DNA of 64,000 nucleotides from Psychrobacillus sp. INOP01. Lineage in GTDB: Bacteria; Bacillota; Bacilli; Bacillales_A; Planococcaceae. The notes beneath the pieces were generated by a model. It searched no databases, was not told the DNA's origin, and saw nothing but the letters and a program-made list of their open reading frames with translations. The DNA is taken from NCBI RefSeq assembly GCF_018140925.1, contig NZ_CP073315.1, positions 1,426,001 to 1,490,000 of the forward strand. The letters run 5' to 3'. A program made the position numbers and the translations under genes. Positions 44,114-51,537 of this stretch are shown one piece after another (position 1 is the stretch's first letter; every line of letters begins with the position of its first letter).

Positions 44114-45151
44114 TTAATATCTGATATCAGAAAGGATATCTAACATTTTTTCTGTTCTTTTAATCTTTTTAGAAAAATCACAAGTGTAATCTTTTATAGA
44201 AGATTTATTAAATGAGAGCAAAAAAGCTCTGTATCCAGCTAAATAATTTATTATTTGAATCCTAGTTTCTGGGATACTCTTGGATAAATCAAATAATTCT
44301 TCATTGACTGTTTTTAGTCTTTGCAAAAACTCATTAAAAGTTCTAGGATATCTTTTTACACCACTCTTATATTCAAAAGTGTATAGGAGTGTATTTAATT
44401 TTTTCATTTTATTCCTCGTTAGAGTTACTCTTGAGGATATTACATAACCATTTAAAATTATTTTATTTTCGGCTATTATAGTTTTTTTGGAATTAATTTT
44501 TAATTCAAAATCTATTAGGATGTCTTTTAATCTACCAAGAAAAAACGGCTTAGCTACTTCTTGATTATTTGATGAAAATAACATATCATCTGCATACCTT
44601 GTATAAATTACATTAAATTTTTCACAGTATTTTTTTATTCTTAAATCTATTCTTCTTAGCAATAAATTAGACAATTGAGGAGATGTTATTGCACCCAGAG
44701 GAACACTCCCATTAAGAGTTGTGATATATATTAGTTCCTTTAATACTCTATCTTTTTCTTCTCGATTTTTTATATCAACATATTCTGATAAAGTATCTCT
44801 TACTAAAGATTCTTTTAACGAATTAAAAAAATCTTTTATATCTACCTTTAAATAAAATTTACTCCCGCAATGTGGAAGTAAAAAATCTAAATAATTCTTT
44901 CCCTTAACAAATCCACATACACAATCCGCTAGAGGAATATTATCTAAAAAGTTATTTGAGATTTTTTTTTGGAGATTATGTAATACACTATTAGTTTTAA
45001 TAGCATTGATTTTTCTAACTTTTTTGTTTACCAATATATTAAACTCTTCATAAAAGTTATTACTATCTTCTGTAAGGGGAACGCCATCAAAAATATTTAA
45101 TCCTAAAATCTTACCGTGAAAGTAATCTTCACTATAAATTGGTTTTTTAAT
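44114..45151 (-). CDS. Retron reverse transcriptase
   Basis: A retron-type reverse transcriptase of 345 residues if it starts at the ATT at 45151. Motifs: LHNLQKKI, GFVKGKNY (retron finger motif), catalytic KVDIKDFF, PLGAITSPQLSN, catalytic YTRYADDML and the LNGYVIS thumb-proximal motif. The first ATG/GTG/TTG-type start is a TTG at 45034, but that would remove the NNFYEEFNI strand that belongs to the conserved N-terminal hairpin. The frame opens after a TAA just upstream, with AAGGGAG nine bases before an ATT codon and no other start between. It copies the adjacent msr-msd RNA into branched DNA and acts with the OLD-type effector. Confidence 0.88.
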   Translation of the reverse strand: MKKPIYSEDYFHGKILGLNIFDGVPLTEDSNNFYEEFNILVNKKVRKINAIKTNSVLHNLQKKISNNFLDNIPLADCVCGFVKGKNYLDFLLPHCGSKFYLKVDIKDFFNSLKESLVRDTLSEYVDIKNREEKDRVLKELIYITTLNGSVPLGAITSPQLSNLLLRRIDLRIKKYCEKFNVIYTRYADDMLFSSNNQEVAKPFFLGRLKDILIDFELKINSKKTIIAENKIILNGYVISSRVTLTRNKMKKLNTLLYTFEYKSGVKRYPRTFNEFLQRLKTVNEELFDLSKSIPETRIQIINYLAGYRAFLLSFNKSSIKDYTCDFSKKIKRTEKMLDILSDIRY

Positions 45152-45171
45152 ATAAATTCTCTCCCTTTAAT

Positions 45172-45364
45172 AAAAATGAAGTAAGTACTTCCTGGAAGCG
45201 ATGCTGCTGCAGAATACAGCGGCTAAACGCCGGAGCAAAAAGTAATATTATTCCCTTGGTTTTTCAAAATTGCAATGAATTTGTCGGTTCAAAACAAATG
45301 CTACAAGGGTGGCTAACTAAACTTTTAATGAAAAGATAACCACTTAGCTACTTACTTCATTATT
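45172..45364 (-). ncRNA. Retron msr-msd RNA
   Basis: The 13-base a1 arm (45349-45361 on the minus strand AATGAAGTAAGTA) and a2 arm (45175-45187) are perfectly complementary and enclose about 190 bases directly before the reverse transcriptase. Inside, hairpins can be drawn: GTGGTTA/TAGCCAC with an inner CTTTT/AAAAG, then CCCTTG/CAAGGG with ATTTG/CAAAT inside, and in the msd part CGGC/GCCG and GCTG/CAGC stems. Such arms and hairpins define retron RNAs. The a1 arm overlaps the last codons of the effector gene. Exact ends and the branching guanosine need mapping. Confidence 0.85.
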
Positions 45365-47295
45365 ACTTCTAACGTTTTTATTATATCAGCAATTTCTGGA
45401 AATAAAATAGAAAATTGAGATTTTTGGTTATCTTTTTTAAATCCACTAAATATGTCATCTATAAATAATGTCATCCATCCGGAACCTTTTTGTAATTTTT
45501 CTAACTTAATCGCTATTTGATAACCCTCTTTTATACTTTGTGTTGTACTTTTCCCTGCTCGCTTTTCATTCAATCTAAATAAAGGCTCTAAATTTCCTTC
45601 TATAATAGTTTTTAGAATATTAATTTTATAGGAAATATTATCATTTTTATCATATGCTTCTTTTAATTTCACCTTATCCGAATAACTGCACCCATCTCCC
45701 ATTATCCATTGATAAAAGTAAGTATAATTTGATTTATTTACAACTGAACCTTCAATTGTTGTATTTACAGGATATACATTATAATTTTTGCAATATGCTT
45801 TTATTAAAGCTCTGTATTCATAAAATAATTTATCACTAAATACAAATTTGTTTTCATCATAATTGAAGTTAACTTTATTTGAAATTCCTTTAATTCTATT
45901 TCTATAATGTAATAATATACGTCTTTCCCCATAAAGAAACTTTTCTCTTTTTATTATTTCTAAATTTTTTAACGGATTATAAGTATCTCCTGAAATAGAA
46001 AATTGTTTTTTATCATTATCATATTTTATTATTTTATCCATATCTAAGAGAAGTAAGTATGGTATATCTAAATTCCGCTGAAATGGGTGGGATACATCTA
46101 ATGAAATGTTATTAGAATTATATGTAAAAACTTCTATTTCTTTTAAAATAGGATATAAGTTTTGAAGATATTCATTACTGAATAACTCAAATTCTGTAAC
46201 ACCTTCAACAAATAATATTCCATTTGCAAAGTAATAACTAGCTTCCTTGTCACTAATTACTTTATGACTTTTTTTATTCTCTAAATTCATAATTTTTCTA
46301 ACAGATGTTTTAAAATTTATTTCAGTCAACTGAAAAATATTAACATCTTTAGTAACTAAAGAATTTTTAAGTACACGAGGTGAATGTGTTGCCAAAATTG
46401 TTTGAATTACCTTATTTTGTCCGGCTATTAATTGCATAAGTTCATCTATTAAGTTTGGATGTAATCCTATTTCTGGTTCATCAAGAATTACTATTGGATT
46501 CTTAACTTTACTATTGTGAAGTAAATCCAATACTGTATAAAAAATCCTTAAATAATTATAGGAATTGTATCCTTTTGAATAAAAATTTAGTTTATTCTTT
46601 TTAAAATTAAATTTATCACCACCAAACTTTAATTTGTATATTTGTTTAAACTTTTCACTATTACTATACGATTGTACATTATATTCTAACCTGTCTATCT
46701 CGCTTTTTAACTGAACTAGGTATTCAAAATATTTTGTCCCATAAATTTTTTTTAATATTCCATCGAATTCTTTTGTAAATTCTTCCTCTTTTTCGCTTCT
46801 TCTTTGACCAAACTCACCAATTATGTCCCAAATATTTTCCCAATCATATAAATCTAATGTTCTTACATCTATATAATAAATTGGGTATAAATATTTCAGT
46901 AACTTTCTAATTTGATAATCATGACTCCAAAGTATTGTATTATTTTTATACTGCTTAAATGTCAATGTTATACTTGAATCTCCATTTTCATTAAGTAAAC
47001 TAATTTTATTAAAGAATTCTTTTCCTATATTTTCACTTTTGTTTCCAATTTCGATAAATTTACTTAAATCGAATTTAACACTAATTTCCGCATAGCTATT
47101 ATAAGGATTATTTTTATCTATAATGTTATTATCAATATTAGTCTCAACCAAGTTTTCGTAAAAGTAATAAAGATATTTTTGAATGTTTGTTTTACCAGCT
47201 CCATTTTTACCAATAAGAACGTTTAATTTTTCTAAATCGATAAATGTGTTCTCTAAACTCTTAACATTTTTAAATCTAATATTTATGATTCCCAT
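45352..47295 (-). CDS. OLD-family ATPase with TOPRIM domain, retron effector (Eco8-type)
   Basis: A 647-residue protein. The N-terminal ABC/SMC-like ATPase has Walker A LIGKNGAGKT (about 27-36), Walker B NPIVILDEPEIGLHP (about 266-280) and ATHSP (about 302-306). The C-terminal TOPRIM nuclease domain has LFVEGVTE (Glu about 364) and LLLDMDK (Asp about 418 and 420). This is the layout of overcoming-lysogenization-defect (OLD) nucleases. In retron Eco8 an OLD-type protein is the toxic effector held in check by the RT-msDNA complex and released by phage. Gene order is effector, RNA, reverse transcriptase. AGGAGAC precedes the ATG. Confidence 0.88.
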   Translation of the reverse strand: MGIINIRFKNVKSLENTFIDLEKLNVLIGKNGAGKTNIQKYLYYFYENLVETNIDNNIIDKNNPYNSYAEISVKFDLSKFIEIGNKSENIGKEFFNKISLLNENGDSSITLTFKQYKNNTILWSHDYQIRKLLKYLYPIYYIDVRTLDLYDWENIWDIIGEFGQRRSEKEEEFTKEFDGILKKIYGTKYFEYLVQLKSEIDRLEYNVQSYSNSEKFKQIYKLKFGGDKFNFKKNKLNFYSKGYNSYNYLRIFYTVLDLLHNSKVKNPIVILDEPEIGLHPNLIDELMQLIAGQNKVIQTILATHSPRVLKNSLVTKDVNIFQLTEINFKTSVRKIMNLENKKSHKVISDKEASYYFANGILFVEGVTEFELFSNEYLQNLYPILKEIEVFTYNSNNISLDVSHPFQRNLDIPYLLLLDMDKIIKYDNDKKQFSISGDTYNPLKNLEIIKREKFLYGERRILLHYRNRIKGISNKVNFNYDENKFVFSDKLFYEYRALIKAYCKNYNVYPVNTTIEGSVVNKSNYTYFYQWIMGDGCSYSDKVKLKEAYDKNDNISYKINILKTIIEGNLEPLFRLNEKRAGKSTTQSIKEGYQIAIKLEKLQKGSGWMTLFIDDIFSGFKKDNQKSQFSILFPEIADIIKTLEVIMK

Positions 47296-47933
47296 AATTG
47301 TCTCCTATGAATTCATATAAATAAAAGTATTTTATTTCCCAATTAAATATATCATATTGTGGTACCATTATTATCATATTATTTAAAATGTTCCTTAAAT
47401 AAAATTGTGATTTCATAGACTTCAAAAAAAAAATTGTTCGTATAAATAGTAGATTCTATATAAAAAGGAGCAGTCCACTAATATGGCTGCTCCTAAAATC
47501 TATACTTTGAGTGTGTGAAAATACTTGCCCCCCCTGCCTACTTGGATAATACCTATTGAAAAATTGGAAAATAGCTCCCCTCCTAAACCTCTGAACGCCC
47601 ATTCTATAGGTATTTAAGTCATACCATTTTCAAATAAAATCATTATTTTATAGATATTTCTTCTATTCACATGTATGCTTTGAGCTAAAAGCATACATTC
47701 AATATTTTCTGTTGAACAATTTATTATTAAAGGTTTGGAAATCATTAATGAATTAGGTATCCCATATAATCTTGCAACTGGGTGTTTATGTTAAAATAAA
47801 TATAAGATTGTGAAAGTGTTCACTTAAACTAACGCCGCAGTTTAGTTGAATAAGAAGGAGTATATAAAAAGTTGTCGAAGTTGAGATAATATGAGGAATA
47901 TTTATGTACATGGAATAAGGAGGGGGTATAAAT
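47296..47933. other. Gene-free stretch upstream of the retron operon
   Basis: The region has no coding frame I trust. It holds a hairpin at 47466-47494 (AGGAGCAG pairing with CTGCTCCT), resembling in inverted orientation the terminator at the other end of the retron operon, and the presumed retron promoter near 47300-47450. A dispersed repeat begins at 47818. Confidence 0.45.
47818..47860 (+). repeat. Dispersed island repeat, copy A
   Basis: ACTAACGCCGCAGTTTAGTT followed by GAATAAGAAGGAG is shared in form with copies at 48386 and 49013. It lies before the first small membrane-protein gene. Confidence 0.5.
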
Positions 47934-48374
47934 TTGGTGAAAAGTTTACTTCTGTATTTATTGCTTGTAATAGCAATATCACTTCCGTTTATTATTATTA
48001 GTTCTAATTTCGGTTTTGTAACAGGGGGACCTCCTGGAATCGTTGGGTTGGTAAATACAATTGCTTTCTTAATCGTTTGGTTAGCTGTAAGTATGATGAT
48101 GGGATACAAATTAAAAAGAGGATTTAATTTAATTATTCTTATCTATTGGGGCTTGCTTGCACTTATATTTTTCCCAATAACAAATACATTAGAAGTTTCC
48201 AAAGAATTGATACCGTTGGTATTAGTGTTTCTAATAAGTCCTCTTTATGGGGTATCTGGCTACCTATCTACTGATGAGATTGTTTTTATCGGAATACCTA
48301 TTTGCGTGTTCCTGTGTTTTTTATTTTTCTTTGGCGGAAAAACTATTAAAAATAGGAAATTGGTTCAAAACTAA
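47934..48374 (+). CDS. Small integral membrane protein
   Basis: A 146-residue protein with about four membrane helices: SLLLYLLLVIAISLPFIIIS, LVNTIAFLIVWLAVSMMMGY, LIILIYWGLLALIFFPI and VFIGIPICVFLCFLFFFGG. A short GGPPG motif lies in the first loop. AAGGAGGGGG is followed by a TTG at 47934, the chosen start; GTG at 47937 is possible. No family is recognised. It is flanked by dispersed repeats inside the island. Confidence 0.65.
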   Translation: MVKSLLLYLLLVIAISLPFIIISSNFGFVTGGPPGIVGLVNTIAFLIVWLAVSMMMGYKLKRGFNLIILIYWGLLALIFFPITNTLEVSKELIPLVLVFLISPLYGVSGYLSTDEIVFIGIPICVFLCFLFFFGGKTIKNRKLVQN

Positions 48375-48385
48375 ATTTGGACTCT

Positions 48386-48472
48386 TCAACTAACGAGGTG
48401 CATTACTTCAAGAAGGAGTAATGCTTTTTTCTTATTGAAGTAACGCAGCAGTTTACTTGAATAAGGTTAAAT
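48386..48472 (+). repeat. Dispersed island repeat, copy B
   Basis: This copy holds both halves: TTCAACTAACGAGGTGCATT with CTTCAAGAAGGAG, and then TGAAGTAACGCAGCAGTTTA with CTTGAATAAGG. It separates the two membrane-protein genes. Confidence 0.5.
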
Positions 48473-48537
48473 ATTTACTTTGTTGTATAAAAGTGTAAAT
48501 TAGGAGTTTTTGATATTTAAATAAGGAGGTTGATATC

Positions 48538-48981
48538 ATGAAAAAAATGATTTTGTTATTAATAGGAATTATTCCTTTTGTGTTAGGTTTTCTCATGAAT
48601 TCTTGGTTGATGCAAAATCCAAATAGTATATTACCATTTAAATTAATAGGAATTACATTTCTTGTTTTTTGGGTATTCGTTGGATTTATAACTTGTAAGT
48701 TTGAAAAAACACCATATCATTCGGCGCTCTTTATCCATACACCTGCTGTAATCGCCCTCTTATTATTAACGTATCAAGATATGGTGTTAGAACAATTTTG
48801 GCCTAATATGATTGGATTGGCTACCCAATTTTATTACTTACCGTTGACTAATATTTCTAGCTTCATCATTGGTGGAGGATTATATGTTCAAATGTGGACA
48901 GCAAGCGTAGTGGCCTTTTTACTAATGTATGGTTCATACTATTTAGGGTGTTATTTGAAAAAAATCCTCAGCAGTAAATAG
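48538..48981 (+). CDS. Small integral membrane protein
   Basis: A 147-residue protein with four likely membrane helices (MILLLIGIIPFVLGFLMNSW, FKLIGITFLVFWVFVGFI, TPAVIALLLLTYQDM and MWTASVVAFLLMYGSYYLGCYL) and a Lys-rich end. AAGGAGG precedes the ATG at normal distance. No family is recognised, and the function is unknown. It is one of three consecutive plus-strand genes in the island separated by copies of a short repeat. Confidence 0.7.
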   Translation: MKKMILLLIGIIPFVLGFLMNSWLMQNPNSILPFKLIGITFLVFWVFVGFITCKFEKTPYHSALFIHTPAVIALLLLTYQDMVLEQFWPNMIGLATQFYYLPLTNISSFIIGGGLYVQMWTASVVAFLLMYGSYYLGCYLKKILSSK

Positions 48982-49012
48982 TGAACTGTATTTAAATTAA
49001 GCATCTATTTTT

Positions 49013-49052
49013 CTTCAACTAACGAGTGCTTTAGTTAAAAAAGGCAGGAGAA
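49013..49052 (+). repeat. Dispersed island repeat, copy C
   Basis: CTTCAACTAACGAGTGCTTT followed by AGTTAAAAAAGGCAGG repeats the first half of copy B and lies before the lipoprotein gene. Confidence 0.5.
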
Positions 49053-49129
49053 AATGAGCTTTGTGATGCTTCTACAAGCTCTACAACTATCAGCTAAATT
49101 TCTATATATTGCAAAATGGAGGGTTTATC

Positions 49130-49651
49130 TTGAAATGGATTTTTATTTTAATTAGCGCCATGGTATTAGCTGCTTGTAGTGATTCAAAACCATCCATAAG
49201 TAAAGAAGTTACAGTGGATAACAAACAAACACAAGTATCTGAGTCATCTGAAGAAATTGATGTTATTGAGCCAGTAACAGAGGTAAGTGAATTAACACCA
49301 TTAACTTTAGACGATTTTAACAATCGTTATGAACTTGATACAGAATATAGTGAACCGTTTATAAATGGCAAATTTGAATTGAAAGATGGTTCTATTGTAT
49401 ATGCAGATTGGTATTTTTATTTAGAAGGGGAAACCTTTGATTATGCAACTGGTACATTTATAGATGGTCAACTTGTTCAAGCTCAACTGGAATTAAAGGA
49501 CGGAGTAAGTAATGATGATATGTTATCTGAGTTAGGTTTATCTAAAGAAATAGATTATGAACTGAATAAGAAAACAAATATTATAGATGTGGTTATTGAT
49601 GAGCGTTTTGACGATGCAAATATTAGTCGTCTTCCTAATGAGTGGGATTAA
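49130..49651 (+). CDS. Small lipoprotein of unknown function
   Basis: A 173-residue lipoprotein starting at a TTG with GGAGG seven bases upstream. The signal peptide WIFILISAMV ends at the lipobox LAAC followed by SDSKPSISKEV. The mature part is acidic and includes LDDFNNRYELDTEYSEPFI and a repeated-looking YADWYFYLEGETFDYATGTF block. No domain is recognised. As island cargo it could act at the surface, for example in exclusion, but nothing shows this. Confidence 0.7.
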   Translation: MKWIFILISAMVLAACSDSKPSISKEVTVDNKQTQVSESSEEIDVIEPVTEVSELTPLTLDDFNNRYELDTEYSEPFINGKFELKDGSIVYADWYFYLEGETFDYATGTFIDGQLVQAQLELKDGVSNDDMLSELGLSKEIDYELNKKTNIIDVVIDERFDDANISRLPNEWD

Positions 49652-49869
49652 TAGATTATGTCCAATTACGATGTCATTCATCAATATTCCTCTATCGAAT
49701 CCCATCGAGGTTGATAATACAATATTAGTGTAACCAAATTATTAGGTTTATTAGGGGTTTTGTACATGTCTAATAAACTAAAAACCTATTCGAGAGCTAA
49801 TTTACTTCGATAGAACTGAAATATTCGAGGAGCAGATTACAGAAAATAGCGGATATATAAGGGTTTTCA

Positions 49870-50054
49870 TCAAATAGTATTATTTAATTTAGTACCCTTA
49901 TCGTTATTTAACAGGATATTTTCTGTACAATTATTTGCTCCATTACACTTCAATTCTTCAATGACTAATACCTTTTCTTTCCTTCTAAGTACCTTTCGAG
50001 GACAATTTGCACATAAAAGACCTACATTTGATTTTAAAGCCTTTTTTTCTTCAT
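49870..50054 (-). pseudogene. Frameshifted small zinc-ribbon-like gene
   Basis: From an ATG at 50054 the frame runs into a tract of seven A (50042-50048) and stops two codons later. In the other frame it stays open and reads LLCANCPRKVLRRKEKVLVI then EELKCNGANNCTENI, with paired Cys motifs CxxC and CxxxxxC typical of small Com-like zinc ribbons. A one-base slip at AAAAAAAG joins the two. It is either broken or uses programmed -1 frameshifting; no good ribosome binding site is seen, so a decayed gene is more likely. Confidence 0.35.
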
Positions 50055-50069
50055 AGTTGAAAAGATAGG

Positions 50070-50285
50070 TTATTCTCTGTCTTTTTGAGGAGAAACCAAG
50101 ATGCTAAGTCCTTGTCTCTCTCCGTAATCCCACATTTTCACCCATGGATATGTGTTCTCTGGTAGATAGAAAGTTCGTTCTTCAGATGGATAAATAATAG
50201 TCATTTCGCATTTAGTACCATGTTCTTTTGTTGCAGGATGTATACTTACCTCCCTACCAGTGTCATTGAAATATATAAATTTCAT
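50070..50285 (-). CDS. Small protein of unknown function
   Basis: A 71-residue protein starting MKFIYFNDTGREVSIHPATK with a beta-rich middle (CEMTIIYPSEERTFYLP) and an end WDYGERQGLSILVSPQK. AAAGGAG lies about eight bases before the ATG at 50285; an in-frame ATG 14 codons earlier has no such site. It resembles small phage-type accessory proteins in size and layout. No family is recognised. It follows the 311-residue gene of the island by 60 bases. Confidence 0.6.
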   Translation of the reverse strand: MKFIYFNDTGREVSIHPATKEHGTKCEMTIIYPSEERTFYLPENTYPWVKMWDYGERQGLSILVSPQKDRE

Positions 50286-50344
50286 TAAATTCACTCCTTT
50301 TTTTACAATAACCACCCCCTCTGTCAATAGGGAAAGTACTTATT

Positions 50345-51280
50345 TTACAAATCTGATGGAAGATAACTTACATAAACATCGAGTAATTCTTGTGAGACTT
50401 TAAGTTGTAGAAATAAAGTTTCGTTTCGCTGTTCGAGAGACTTTATATCATTTTTTAACTCGTCATCAGCTAACAATTCTTCATTAGAAATAATCCAGTT
50501 TATTTTATGTTGATTACGAACCAATTCAATCAATTCTGATGTTACATCAGTAACATGATTATTACTTAAACAGAGTTGTATTATATTTTCATTTCTGTTA
50601 GTCATTAAAGACTGTAATAATTTGTGAGGCTCTCCAAGGACTTTATTTCTATAAGAAGGTTTTAATGCATATAAATCTGATTTCTTCTTGACATTAAAAC
50701 ATTCTAAGAGTAATTTAATGCATTTCTTATGGTGCTCCATGATTTCCTCAACTGTTGTAAGCTTATCAAACTTATTGAACTGTTCCACCAAGTAATTTGG
50801 ATGATTTCTAAGTGATTCTATGTCCATTGATGTATAGCCTATAGCACTTTCAGCAAGCCAAAAACCCTTAGGTGTTTGATTATAAATGAGAATTAAATAT
50901 GTGTCTTTTTCTAAATACTTATCATAACCAAGAGGAGAAATAAACGTCCAACCTTCATATCCGAAAGTAGCATAGAAAGTATAGCCGTCGAATTCTATTT
51001 TCTCTTCAGGTGTAGCTTCTTCAGTTCTATTGAGAAGTTCACTTAGTTTTTCTGATAAAGGTTGTCTACGTTTTAGAATAGTAGTTATCGAATCAATATG
51101 GTCTTCGTATAAACTATAATATTCCTGGATGAACACTGTATGTTTAGCCCCTTCTATTGACTTTTTAGCATGCTGAATCAGTTGATTTATTACATTTTGT
51201 TCGTCTTGCTTTATAGCTAAGTACATCTTAGGACTATTAAAGCTGTTTTCCTTAAATAGAGGGGAAAAATTATTTAGCAT
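50345..51280 (-). CDS. Protein of unknown function
   Basis: A 311-residue soluble, mostly helical protein. The middle has a beta-rich part FDGYTFYATFGYEGWTFISP followed by YLILIYNQTPKGFWLAESAIGY, and the C-terminus is a charged coiled coil (ELLADDELKNDIKSLEQRNE). No family is recognised and no catalytic motif is obvious. AAGGAGTG lies about six bases before the ATG at 51280. It stands between the helicase-like gene and a small gene on the same strand and may belong with them functionally. Confidence 0.6.
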   Translation of the reverse strand: MLNNFSPLFKENSFNSPKMYLAIKQDEQNVINQLIQHAKKSIEGAKHTVFIQEYYSLYEDHIDSITTILKRRQPLSEKLSELLNRTEEATPEEKIEFDGYTFYATFGYEGWTFISPLGYDKYLEKDTYLILIYNQTPKGFWLAESAIGYTSMDIESLRNHPNYLVEQFNKFDKLTTVEEIMEHHKKCIKLLLECFNVKKKSDLYALKPSYRNKVLGEPHKLLQSLMTNRNENIIQLCLSNNHVTDVTSELIELVRNQHKINWIISNEELLADDELKNDIKSLEQRNETLFLQLKVSQELLDVYVSYLPSDL

Positions 51281-51537
51281 ATGTTTCACTCCTTGATTAG
51301 TTTATTTCTTAAATCAGAGGATAAAGCAAAAAAACATCAATACTTTTAGTACTCTATTCTTTCAGTTCTTATTATTAAAATCTCTTAGTCTATTCTATAA
51401 TTTAATGGCAGCTGCATTACAAAGTGCGTAATGCAACTGTTTGCAAAGCGAAGAGCACGCTTTACAAAGAACATTATCATTATCATTTTCATTTGGTCAC
51501 TTGGTCATTTTTAAGATTCTACTAATATATATAAACA

